From the NCBI GenBank assembly GCA_905480065.1, contig CAJQOV010000109.1, positions 1-25,252 on the forward strand: a stretch of DNA of 25,252 bases, written 5' to 3'. The stretch is from an uncultured Gammaproteobacteria bacterium (GTDB lineage: Bacteria; Pseudomonadota; Gammaproteobacteria; UBA9214). The position numbers and the translations under genes were made by a program. The notes under the pieces are model-generated. The model saw only the letters and a list, made by a program, of their open reading frames with translations. It did no database searches and was not told the origin of the DNA. Positions within the stretch are counted from its first letter, which is position 1; each line of letters begins with the position of its first letter. This document shows positions 1-6,844 of the stretch, one piece after another.

Positions 1-903
1 GAGGGCGGCGGCCTCCGGGTAGACGGTCACCATGCTCATCTCGCGGGTGACCGGGTGATTCAGATAGCCGGTTACCACCACGAAGGCCGGATTTTCCACG
101 CCGAAAGAGGCGCTGTTGGCGTCAACCACCTTGCCGGGCAGCTGCAACAGCCCGAGCTGGTCGGCCAGCGCTTGCAGGCCGGGCAACGTGCCCGGTTCGC
201 TCAGCCACAGCAGGTTGCCGCCACGCCCGAGGTAATCCTGGATCGCGGCGACCTCGCCCGGCAGCAAGGAAACCCGCGGGCTGGCCAGCACCAGCAGGCT
301 GGTGTTGGAGGGGATGGCCGACTCGGCCAGGTTGAGTACCTGTACCTGCATGCCCTTGCGTTCCAGTTCCGCGCCGAATGCGCCCATGCCGAAATTGGTG
401 TCGCCGGCAGGCGGGCGTTCCCCGTGGCCGGTAATGAAAACCACCCAGCGTTTTTCCTGCCGCGACAGGCGCAGCAGGGCGTTGGTCAGGTGTTGTTCCC
501 CGAGCGCCTGGATATGCTCGCTGGCGCCGCGATAACGGATCACGATGGCGCCACCCTGGGTGATGCCGAGTTCGCGCAGCTGCTCCGGGACGGTGTCCGG
601 GTTGATGAACTCCAGCGTGATATCCGGCTTGAAGCGCTGGTAACTGCCGACCAGGGCGCGGATCTGCGGGCGCAGCAGGTCATCATTACCGACGTAGGCG
701 ACGATGGCGACCGGTTCGGTCAGCGTGTCGAGCAGCTTGCGCGTGTCACTCGATACCGTGTTGCGCGCACCATGGGTCCAGTCTGCCTGGTAGCTGTACT
801 GGGTGCTGAGCCAGGCCAGCATGCCGATGATGCCGGTAAACAGGACGCCGAACAGCAGGCCCTGCAGGCGTAACTGAATGCGCGAACGTTGCGTGACTCG
901 CAT
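1..903 (-). CDS. GldG-like ABC transporter auxiliary protein, 5' part (runs off the left edge)
   Basis: An open frame of 301 codons reads from an ATG at 903 to the window edge without a stop, so this is the N-terminal part of a longer protein. It starts with a short basic segment, then one hydrophobic helix (about residues 14-32). Next comes an extracytoplasmic region containing DWTHGARNTVSSDTRKLL, and further on FITGHGERPPAGDTNFG and LLVLASPRVSLLPGEVAAI. This is the pattern of the GldG / 'ABC-type uncharacterized transport' family, whose members are usually about 450-600 residues. The start lies 3 nt after the stop of the permease gene, so the two are probably translationally coupled. In Bacteroidetes GldG works with GldA and GldF; in proteobacteria the exported substrate is unknown. 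A C-terminal DUF4340-like part or a second membrane helix would lie outside the window. Confidence 0.85.
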   Translation of the reverse strand, partial: MRVTQRSRIQLRLQGLLFGVLFTGIIGMLAWLSTQYSYQADWTHGARNTVSSDTRKLLDTLTEPVAIVAYVGNDDLLRPQIRALVGSYQRFKPDITLEFINPDTVPEQLRELGITQGGAIVIRYRGASEHIQALGEQHLTNALLRLSRQEKRWVVFITGHGERPPAGDTNFGMGAFGAELERKGMQVQVLNLAESAIPSNTSLLVLASPRVSLLPGEVAAIQDYLGRGGNLLWLSEPGTLPGLQALADQLGLLQLPGKVVDANSASFGVENPAFVVVTGYLNHPVTREMSMVTVYPEAAAL

Positions 904-906
904 GGG

Positions 907-1659
907 TCAGTTCTGCAGCCGCATGCGGTCCAGCTGGCGCACGGTGAAGACCAGGAACAGCACGGCGATCAGCAGGTAGTAGGCGATATCGGTGCTGTTT
1001 ACCAGCCCCTTCAGCAGCGGCTCATAGTGTTCGATGATGGACAGGTAGCCCAGTACGCCGGATTCGTCGCCGGACAGGCCGCTGCCGCGCCGCAGGATCA
1101 ACAGCATCAACACCAGTCCATAGGTAGTGACGGCGGCGACTGTCGGTTGCTGGGTCAGCGAGGACAGGTACACGCCCATGGCGCTGAAGGCCGTCATGAT
1201 CAGCAGCAGACCCAGCATGCAGGCGGCCAGCTTGCCGAGATCGAGTGTACTGCCGGCCAGCAGCGACAACGGCATCAGTGCCAGCATGGCCAGCAGCACC
1301 ACAAAGAAACCGAGTACACCGAGGTACTTGCCGATCACGATCTCGGTCATCGATACCGGTGCGGAGAACAGCAGGCTGAGGGTGCGGCTGCGGCGCTCCT
1401 CGCTGAGTACGCGCATGGTGATCAGTGGCGTGATCAGCAGCAGCACGGTGGCGGCGTCGGCAAACAGCGGTGCGATGATCAGGTCGGCGATGCCGGGCGC
1501 GCCCTCGAGCGCGGCGAGCTGAGGCTGCAGTTCCATGAAATATTCAATATGTGACAGGAACTGGAAGGCCAGTATGCATTGGGTTACCGCGAGTATCGCC
1601 CACGCCAGTGGTGACAGGAACAGGCTGCGCAGTTCGCGTGCGGCAATGGTGAAGATCAT
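907..1659 (-). CDS. ABC-2 type permease (GldF-like)
   Basis: The product is a 250-residue integral membrane protein with about six hydrophobic segments. It begins MIFTIAARELRSLFLSPLAW, the usual opening of ABC-2 permeases of the GldF/NosY group. The cytoplasmic motif ITMRVLSEERRSRTLSLLFS is the typical coupling region (EER...T.ELL) of this family. Its start overlaps the stop of the upstream ATPase gene by 4 nt (ATGA) and its stop is 3 nt before the GldG-like gene, so the three form one operon. It is expected to form the membrane channel of an exporter. The substrate cannot be told from sequence. Confidence 0.88.
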   Translation of the reverse strand: MIFTIAARELRSLFLSPLAWAILAVTQCILAFQFLSHIEYFMELQPQLAALEGAPGIADLIIAPLFADAATVLLLITPLITMRVLSEERRSRTLSLLFSAPVSMTEIVIGKYLGVLGFFVVLLAMLALMPLSLLAGSTLDLGKLAACMLGLLLIMTAFSAMGVYLSSLTQQPTVAAVTTYGLVLMLLILRRGSGLSGDESGVLGYLSIIEHYEPLLKGLVNSTDIAYYLLIAVLFLVFTVRQLDRMRLQN

Positions 1660-2609
1660 GCGGCCGCTTCCGTGTCGTGCGGTGTGGCGTCACCGGTGGT
1701 CAGGTCGATAAAGATCTGTTCCAGCGTGCTGCGTTCGCTGCCGAGCTCAACCAGCCGCCAGCCGGCGCTGACGGAGCGTTCGATCAACGCCTCGGACGGG
1801 TCCTGGCCGGCAAAGAACAGGCGCACGCGCTGGTCGTCCAGCATGTCCACCCGCTGCACGCCCGGCAGCTGTTGCAGTGCACTGGCATCGGGAGTTGCCA
1901 GGAAGCGGGCCAGCAATGCATGTGCCCGGGTGCGCTGTTCGAGATCGGCCGTGTGGTCGGAAAACACCAGGCGCCCGCGATGGATGATCTGTACCCGGTT
2001 GCAGGTGGCCTGCACCTCGGGAAGGATGTGGGTGGAGAGGATGATGCCGTGGTCGCGCCCCAGCTCGCAGATTAGGTTGCGGATCTCGCGGATCTGCAGC
2101 GGGTCGAGGCCAACGGTCGGCTCATCGAGGATCACCACCGCCGGGGTATGAATGATGGCCTGCGCAATGCCGACGCGCTGCTGGTAGCCCTTGGACAGGT
2201 TGCCGATCAGGCGCCGGCCGACGTCACCGAGTCCGCAGCGTTCCTTGGCGGTAGCGATGGCGGCCGGCTGCAGCCGGCGTTCGATGCGATTCAGTCGTGC
2301 ACAGTAGGCGAGATATTCATCGACCGTGAGTTCGCGGTATACCGGTGGCTGTTCCGGCAGGTAGCCGATGTCCAGCTTGGCGCGCCGCGGTTCGTCGAGC
2401 AGGTCAACGCCAAGGATACGGATGGCGCCTGCGCTGGGTGCCAGGTTGCCGGTAATCATCTGCATGGTGCTGGTTTTGCCGGCGCCGTTCGGGCCCAGGA
2501 AGCCAAGCACGTCGCCGCGTGCAAGCTCGAAGCTGACATCGCGGACTGCACAGGCCTGGCTGTAGTAGCGGTACAGGTTGGTGACTTGTACCAGCGGGGT
2601 GTTCGGCAT
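1656..2609 (-). CDS. ABC transporter ATP-binding protein (GldA-like)
   Basis: This 317-residue protein has a complete nucleotide-binding domain: Walker A GPNGAGKT (residues 39-46), signature LSKGYQQR (138-145), Walker B VVILDEP (158-164), the D-loop GLDP and the switch histidine in STHILPEV (H194). A C-terminal extension of about 100 residues after the ATPase core is normal for the CcmA/NosF/GldA exporter group. It heads the minus-strand operon with the permease and the GldG-like protein and should supply ATP hydrolysis for export. The start MPNTPLVQVTNLYRYY places the first beta strand normally. No strong Shine-Dalgarno sequence is visible; AATAGG lies just upstream. Confidence 0.92.
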   Translation of the reverse strand: MPNTPLVQVTNLYRYYSQACAVRDVSFELARGDVLGFLGPNGAGKTSTMQMITGNLAPSAGAIRILGVDLLDEPRRAKLDIGYLPEQPPVYRELTVDEYLAYCARLNRIERRLQPAAIATAKERCGLGDVGRRLIGNLSKGYQQRVGIAQAIIHTPAVVILDEPTVGLDPLQIREIRNLICELGRDHGIILSTHILPEVQATCNRVQIIHRGRLVFSDHTADLEQRTRAHALLARFLATPDASALQQLPGVQRVDMLDDQRVRLFFAGQDPSEALIERSVSAGWRLVELGSERSTLEQIFIDLTTGDATPHDTEAAA

Positions 2610-3147
2610 GGCGCCTATTATTCTCTTCGGCGCCGTGAATACAAGGGATCAATCCGGTTCGATCGCCCGCGCAGCGCTGGTTGTGGCAAGGCTGCTCATG
2701 CGCGATGATTGACACCCTTGCCGCTGCTGTCCCGGTGACAGTCGCTGAGTCATCAGCCGGTAGTGTAATGAATGCATTGTTGCCGGTGATTGGGCAATGC
2801 GGGACAGGAAGGTCGTTATTCGAACGATGAACAGTGCGTCCCTTCTCCCTCCGGGAGAAGGCCGGGATGAGGGGATGAAAATCCAGGCATTTGGTTTGAT
2901 TTTTCCTCTCTCACCCCCCGGTCCTCCCGGCAACGGCCCCATGCGTTGCTCCCGGCCCTGGCACCTGCCTCGCCTCGCCGGGTCCACCCCTGGACTCGTA
3001 TCACCGACATGGCCGGGGCCGGCTTCTCGACCGCCTCGCGGTCAGCTTCTCCCGGTCGGCGTCGCGCAGGAACAGGGCATGGGTGGGACAGGGCAATGCA
3101 GCCTTGCGCATGTAGCGCGCCCGTGTGTGGCCGGACTGCCCTGACAG
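2610..3147. other. Divergent intergenic region without a supported gene
   Basis: The 538 bp between the divergent ABC ATPase and hydantoinase genes hold no frame with family character. The left part (2610-2840) must carry the ABC operon promoter, but I see no convincing boxes. A palindromic repeat occupies 2841-2917. The GC-rich right part (2918-3147) contains a small perfect hairpin, gaccgc-ctc-gcggtc, at 3029-3043, flanked by two copies of cttctc, and ends just before the hydantoinase start. Frames crossing this region translate into proline, arginine and glycine rich peptides that look like repeat translations. Confidence 0.6.
2841..2917 (+). repeat. Palindromic intergenic repeat, copy 1
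   Basis: The block starts with an 8-bp stem, ccttctcc (2841-2848) with ggagaagg (2854-2861), followed by gatgaggggatgaaaatc and a later cctctctcacccccc that can pair imperfectly with the gggatgagggg half. A homologous block lies inverted at 5204-5301. Aligned by eye, the two share gaggggat, then gaaaatc, ttgg, gattt and a C/T-rich end in the same order. This is a dispersed non-coding repeat; I cannot name its family. Confidence 0.6.
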
Positions 3148-5133
3148 ATGATCGATCCACAAGCCAAATCAGCTCGCTACCGCCTGGGCGTCGATACCGG
3201 CGGTACCTTCACGGATTTCGTGCTGTTCGACGGGGAGCGCCTGCTTGTGCACAAGGTGCTGTCCACGCCGGAGGCGCCGGAGCGCGCGATCCTGCAGGGG
3301 ATTGCCGAGCTGGGGCTGGACAGCGGTGATTTGCAGGTAATCCATGGTTCCACCGTGGCCACCAATGCGGTGCTGGAGCGCAAGGGCGTGCGTACCGCGT
3401 ATATCACCAACCGCGGCCTCGGTGATGTGCTCACCATTGGCCGCCAGGCGCGCCGCGAGCTCTATAACCTGCAGCCGCCGCCCGCGCCGCCGCCGGTGCC
3501 GCGCGAACTGTGCTGGGAAGTCGATGCCCGGACCGGGGCGGACGGCAAGCCCGTGGCGGCACTGACCGAGGCCGATCGCGCGGCGCTGCTGGCACTGCTG
3601 GAACAGCATCAGCCGGAGGCCGTGGCCATCAACCTGCTGTTTTCCTGGCTGGATGACCGGGATGAACGGGCGATCGAGTCCTGGTTGCCGGCGCGGCTGT
3701 TTGTGGCGCGTTCCTCTGCGGTGTTGCCGGAATACCGCGAATACGAGCGCGGCATCGCGACCTGGCTGAATGCCTGGGTGGGGCCACGCGTGGCCGGTTA
3801 CCTGGCGCGCCTGGGACAGGCGCTGGCGCCGGCGCCGGTGGCCGTCATGCAGAGCTCCGGCGGTACGGTACGCGCCGACCTGGCCGGGCAGCGTGCAGTG
3901 CACCTGTTGTTGTCCGGGCCCGCCGGCGGACTGATGGGCGCGCGCTATGTCGGTCAGCAGGCCGGGTATGCACGCCTGCTGACCTTCGACATGGGGGGGA
4001 CCTCTACCGATGTCGCCCTGATCGATGGCGAGATCCGCCTGACCGCGGAAGGCCACATCGGGCGCTGGCCGGTGGCCGTGCCGATGGTGGATATGCATAC
4101 CATTGGTGCCGGCGGTGGCTCGATCGCGCAACTCGACGCCGGCGGCGTGTTGCAGGTCGGGCCGGAGTCGGCGGGTGCCGCGCCCGGGCCGGCCTGTTAC
4201 GGGCAGGGAGGGCGGCAGGCAACCGTGACCGATGCCAACCTGGTGCTGGGCCGGCTGTTGCCGGATGTATTCCTGGGCGGGGCCATGACACTGGATACCG
4301 CGGCAGCGCATACGGCCATCGGGTCACTGGCAGCACAGATGGGTATGACGGTCCAGGCAACCGCGGAGGGCGTCATTGCCATTGCCAACGACCACATGGC
4401 GCAGGCCCTGCGCGTGATCTCGGTGCAGCGTGGCATCGATCCGCGTAATTTTGTGCTGACCTCGTTTGGCGGGGCCGGTGGTTTGCATGTCTGTGCGCTG
4501 GCCGATGCGCTGGGCCTGCGTGCGGCACTGGTGCCGGTACAGGCCGGTGTGTTGTCCGCACTGGGCATGCTGGTGGCGCCGCCGGCACGGCATCTTTCGC
4601 ATACGCTGACCGGTCTGCTGGACGGCTTTACCGACGCACGGCTGGAGCTGCAGTTGCAGGAGCTGGCCGCGCAGGGCAGGGTCGCATTACAGGCCGAGGG
4701 CATCGCGGCCAGTGACATCCGGATCGCCCACCGGCTGGACCTGCGTTACCGGGGCCAATCCTCCACGCTGGAGCTGCCATGGCAGGGTATCAGCGCGGGC
4801 ATTGCAGCGTTTGAGCAGTTGCATGAACAGCGCTACGGGCATCGCCTGGCGCTGCCGGTTGAGCTGGTGACGCTGCGCTGCAGCCTGCAAGGGCCGCCAC
4901 TGGCGATCAATCTGCCGGGGCTGGGTAGCCCGGGTCCGTCCAGCCCGCAGCGCACCGCAACCGTGGCCGGCTGCGCGCAGCCGGTGCCGGTGTACGGGCG
5001 TGATGAACTGGGCGCCGGGCAGCACATCGATGGCCCGGCATTGATCACGGAAACGGTGGCAACCACCTGGCTGGCGCCGGGGTGGCACTGCGTGGTGGAC
5101 CGGGTGGGCAACCTGCTGCTGGAGCGGGAGTGA
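3148..5133 (+). CDS. Hydantoinase/oxoprolinase family protein (HyuA-type subunit)
   Basis: This 661-residue protein carries both ATP-binding signatures of the ASKHA-like hydantoinase A family: GVDTGGTFTDF at residues 14-24 and DMGGTSTDVAL at 281-291. SSGGT and LLSGPAGG motifs lie between them, and the C-terminus ends WLAPGWHCVVDRVGNLLLERE-like, as in HyuA. Relatives hydrolyse hydantoins, 5-oxoproline or related cyclic amides using ATP, normally with a HyuB partner or fused to one. No HyuB gene is next to it here: the gene stands alone between two repeat-bearing intergenic regions. The ATG at 3148 puts the phosphate-binding loop at the normal distance from the N-terminus, but I see no clear ribosome-binding site. 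The substrate is not predictable. Confidence 0.87.
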   Translation: MIDPQAKSARYRLGVDTGGTFTDFVLFDGERLLVHKVLSTPEAPERAILQGIAELGLDSGDLQVIHGSTVATNAVLERKGVRTAYITNRGLGDVLTIGRQARRELYNLQPPPAPPPVPRELCWEVDARTGADGKPVAALTEADRAALLALLEQHQPEAVAINLLFSWLDDRDERAIESWLPARLFVARSSAVLPEYREYERGIATWLNAWVGPRVAGYLARLGQALAPAPVAVMQSSGGTVRADLAGQRAVHLLLSGPAGGLMGARYVGQQAGYARLLTFDMGGTSTDVALIDGEIRLTAEGHIGRWPVAVPMVDMHTIGAGGGSIAQLDAGGVLQVGPESAGAAPGPACYGQGGRQATVTDANLVLGRLLPDVFLGGAMTLDTAAAHTAIGSLAAQMGMTVQATAEGVIAIANDHMAQALRVISVQRGIDPRNFVLTSFGGAGGLHVCALADALGLRAALVPVQAGVLSALGMLVAPPARHLSHTLTGLLDGFTDARLELQLQELAAQGRVALQAEGIAASDIRIAHRLDLRYRGQSSTLELPWQGISAGIAAFEQLHEQRYGHRLALPVELVTLRCSLQGPPLAINLPGLGSPGPSSPQRTATVAGCAQPVPVYGRDELGAGQHIDGPALITETVATTWLAPGWHCVVDRVGNLLLERE

Positions 5134-5203
5134 CTTTGTAAAAGAAGATCGCGCGCAAAGACGCAAAACAAAAAGGGGTCGGTGTCACTGCTGTCCCACG
5201 TAC

Positions 5204-5301
5204 TCCTTCTCCCGCTGGGAGAGGGGATCAAATCGAGCCAACTACCAGATTTTCTATCCCCTCATTCCCCGCCTTCGCGGGGGCAGGCAACGTCCTTCTC
5301 C
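5204..5301 (-). repeat. Palindromic intergenic repeat, copy 2 (inverted)
   Basis: Homologous, in reverse orientation, to the block at 2841-2917. Its left end has ccttctccc-gct-gggagaggg, a 9-bp stem with one mismatch. Its right half carries atcccctcattcccc, and on the opposite strand reads as the gaggggat...gaaaatc series of copy 1. A local hairpin, ccccgccttcgcgggg, is also present at 5267-5282. Non-coding. Confidence 0.6.
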
Positions 5302-5302
5302 C

Positions 5303-5393
5303 GAACAAAAAGGGGTCGGAGTCCTTTTTCTCTCAAAGACAATATGCAATATGCTGTCCGGTGATGAAAAAGGACTCCGACCCCTCTTTGTTC
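5303..5393. repeat. 28-bp stem hairpin with GGGGTCGGAGT core
   Basis: Positions 5303-5330 and 5366-5393 are inverted repeats of 28 nt with a single mismatch, separated by a 35-nt loop that holds the direct repeat aatatgc-aatatgc. Each arm contains aggggtcggagtcct flanked by A5 and T5. The same core with a different base appears in the array at 14254-14417, and a degenerate copy lies at 5171-5187. In RNA this would be a very stable hairpin 3' of the hydantoinase gene. It may end or protect transcripts from either side. Confidence 0.75.
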
Positions 5394-5435
5394 TTTGCGT
5401 CTTTGCGCGCGATCTTGCCCGGCTAAACGCAGGCA

Positions 5436-5460
5436 ATAAAAAACCCGGCAGGGCCGGGTT
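5436..5460 (-). terminator. Rho-independent terminator of rpmB-rpmG
   Basis: On the minus strand the sequence reads AACCCGGC-CCT-GCCGGGTT followed by TTTTATT, a GC-rich 8-bp stem with a short loop and a U-tract. It lies 26 nt after the rpmG stop codon, as expected for the end of this ribosomal protein operon. Confidence 0.88.
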
Positions 5461-5486
5461 CTGTAACGCGGGGGTGTGCGCGGAAG

Positions 5487-5642
5487 CTACTTGATCTTGG
5501 CTTCCTTGTACATCACGTGCTTGCGCACCACCGGGTCGAATTTCTTGATTTCCATTTTTTCCGGCATGTTGCGCTTGTTCTTGGTGGTCGTGTAGAAGTG
5601 ACCGGTACCGGCGCTGGAAAGCAGTTTGATCTTGTCACGCAT
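5487..5642 (-). CDS. rpmG: 50S ribosomal protein L33
   Basis: The 51-residue product begins MRDKIKLLSSAGTGHFYTTT, continues KNKRNMPEKMEIKKFDP and ends VMYKEAKIK. This is the L33 sequence of gammaproteobacteria and the normal length. It has no cysteines, so it is the zinc-free (C-minus) form. The start has a good ribosome-binding site (GGGAGA) on the minus strand. It lies 11 nt after rpmB in a two-gene operon and is followed by a rho-independent terminator. Confidence 0.97.
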   Translation of the reverse strand: MRDKIKLLSSAGTGHFYTTTKNKRNMPEKMEIKKFDPVVRKHVMYKEAKIK

Positions 5643-5653
5643 GAGGATTCTCC

Positions 5654-5890
5654 CTAGACCTTCTCGCCACGGGCACGCAGGTCTGCCAGCACGATATCGA
5701 TACCCTTCTTGTCGATAATGCGCATGCCCTTGCTGGAAACACGCAGCTTGACGAAGCGCTGTTCACCGTCGACCCAGAAGCGGTGGGTGTGCAGGTTGGG
5801 CAGGAAGCGGCGACGGGTCTTGTTGTTGGCGTGGGAAACGTTATTGCCGCTCTGCGGACGTTTTCCGGTGACCTGGCATACTCTGGACAT
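5654..5890 (-). CDS. rpmB: 50S ribosomal protein L28
   Basis: The 78-residue product MSRVCQVTGKRPQSGNNVSH...NLHTHRFWVDGEQRFVKLRVSSKGMRIIDKKGID is a typical L28 of full length. The frame is open 75 nt further upstream, but the ATG at 5890 gives the family N-terminus and has an AGAGGT ribosome-binding site. It is the first gene of the rpmB-rpmG operon, downstream of radC on the same strand, with its own promoter between them. Confidence 0.97.
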   Translation of the reverse strand: MSRVCQVTGKRPQSGNNVSHANNKTRRRFLPNLHTHRFWVDGEQRFVKLRVSSKGMRIIDKKGIDIVLADLRARGEKV

Positions 5891-5905
5891 CTCGTGAAAC
5901 CTCTG

Positions 5906-5928
5906 AAAAAAAGCCCGCCAACAGCGGG
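5906..5928 (-). terminator. Hairpin with U-tract between radC and rpmB
   Basis: On the minus strand it reads CCCGC-TGTTG-GCGGG-CTTTTTTT, a 5-bp GC stem followed by seven T. It would serve radC transcripts as a terminator. Since the rpmB promoter lies just upstream (5939-5967), the hairpin also falls at the very 5' end of the rpmB mRNA, where it could act as a stabilising structure. Confidence 0.55.
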
Positions 5929-5938
5929 AAGGGCGCAT

Positions 5939-5967
5939 TTTATACCAGAATCGCAGCCCGGACACAA
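5939..5967 (-). promoter_or_regulatory. Sigma70-type promoter of rpmB-rpmG
   Basis: On the minus strand there is TTGTGT (5967-5962), a 17-nt spacer, and TATAAA (5944-5939). The expected start point near 5932 gives a leader of about 40 nt to the rpmB ATG. The promoter lies between the radC stop and the radC/rpmB hairpin. Confidence 0.65.
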
Positions 5968-6018
5968 GCCGGGCGCTGCCGCAGGTTCTGGTGAATAGGT
6001 AATGAAATCAATCGGCTG

Positions 6019-6696
6019 TCAAATCAGCCCGCGCTCGGCGAAGGAAACCCCCGGGCCATCCCCCACTATAAAGTGGTCCAGTACCCGCACATCCACCAGC
6101 GCCAGTGCATCCACCAGTCGCCGTGTCAGCTGCACATCGGCCCGGCTCGGTTCCGACACCCCGGACGGGTGGTTGTGGGCGAGGATCACGGCAGCGGCGT
6201 TGAAGTGCAGCACACGCCGTACCACCTCGCGCGGGTGCACGCTGGCGCCATCGATCGTGCCATTGAACAGTTCCTCGAAGGCAATCACCCGGTGTCGGTT
6301 GTCGAGGAACAGGCAGGCGAATACCTCGTACTTGAGATGGCGCAGGCGGCTGCCGAGGAAGCGCCGCGTGGTATCCGGGTTCTCCAGCACGTCCTCACGC
6401 TGCAGCTGTTGCTGCCAGTGACGGCGCGCCATTTCCAGTACCGCCTGCAACTCGGCGAATTTGGCGGGCCCCAGGCCGGCATGTGCACAAAATGCGGCGC
6501 GGTCGGCATCCAGCAGTCCACGCAGCCCGCCAAAGGCGCGCAGCAACTCGCGCGCCAGGTCCACCGCGGTCTTGCCGCGCAGGCCGGTGCGCAGGAACAG
6601 CGCCAGCAGTTCGGCATCCGAGAGCATGTCCGGACCTTTGGACAGCAGTTTCTCCCGCGGCCGTTCGCCGGCCGGCCAGTCACGGATGGTATGCAT
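6019..6696 (-). CDS. radC: RadC family JAB domain protein
   Basis: This 225-residue protein has the RadC layout: an N-terminal UPF0758 part with the helix-hairpin-helix-like region (MLSDAELLALFLRTG, residues 24-38) and a C-terminal JAB/MPN domain. The metal site is complete in HNHPSGVSEPSRAD (H174, H176, D187), following FNGTIDGASVHPREVV. The family was once thought to act in DNA repair, but its cellular role in E. coli is doubtful; a metal-dependent hydrolase is plausible. Length is normal (about 224). It is divergent from coaBC, an arrangement conserved in Pseudomonas and enterics. Confidence 0.95.
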   Translation of the reverse strand: MHTIRDWPAGERPREKLLSKGPDMLSDAELLALFLRTGLRGKTAVDLARELLRAFGGLRGLLDADRAAFCAHAGLGPAKFAELQAVLEMARRHWQQQLQREDVLENPDTTRRFLGSRLRHLKYEVFACLFLDNRHRVIAFEELFNGTIDGASVHPREVVRRVLHFNAAAVILAHNHPSGVSEPSRADVQLTRRLVDALALVDVRVLDHFIVGDGPGVSFAERGLI

Positions 6697-6844
6697 GGCG
6701 CAACCTTGTCATGCCGTGCAGCGGTCGCCCAGCGGCAATCAGCGCTCAGGTCTGTAGGTGCCCTGCCCGTCAAACGCCTGGTCGCGCCGGATCATGACCG
6801 GATGCAGGTTCCCGCGCGCGGTTCATCTGGTAAGCTTGAGCGAT

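Larger units (their letters stand above)
5147..5414. repeat. Composite repeat element with long imperfect inverted ends
   Basis: The ends at 5147-5182 and 5377-5414 are inverted copies of each other. They share gatcgcgcgcaaagacgcaaa at the outside and aggggtcgg at the inside, with only small differences between. Inside lie a palindromic repeat (5204-5301) and a strong hairpin (5303-5393) whose right arm overlaps the right end of the element. No coding frame with family character is inside. It starts 13 nt after the hydantoinase stop and ends 21 nt before the rpmBG terminator. It may be a non-autonomous mobile element or several nested insertions; no target duplication is obvious. Confidence 0.65.

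Noticed and set aside
55..873. Plus-strand frame of 272 codons at the left edge
   Set aside because: The minus strand in this interval encodes a coherent GldG-like protein with a membrane helix and family motifs; the plus frame has shadow composition.
2649..3160. Overlapping frames in the ABC-hydantoinase spacer, with peptides such as PSSRPSPGG and HPGLLPEGEG
   Set aside because: These are translations of the palindromic repeat in different frames. Such peptides arise wherever this repeat is translated; there is no conserved domain.
3169..4311. Long minus-strand open frame opposite the hydantoinase gene
   Set aside because: It is rich in Gln, His, Arg and Gly and shows no family motif. The plus strand carries clear HyuA motifs, so this is an antisense shadow in GC-rich DNA.
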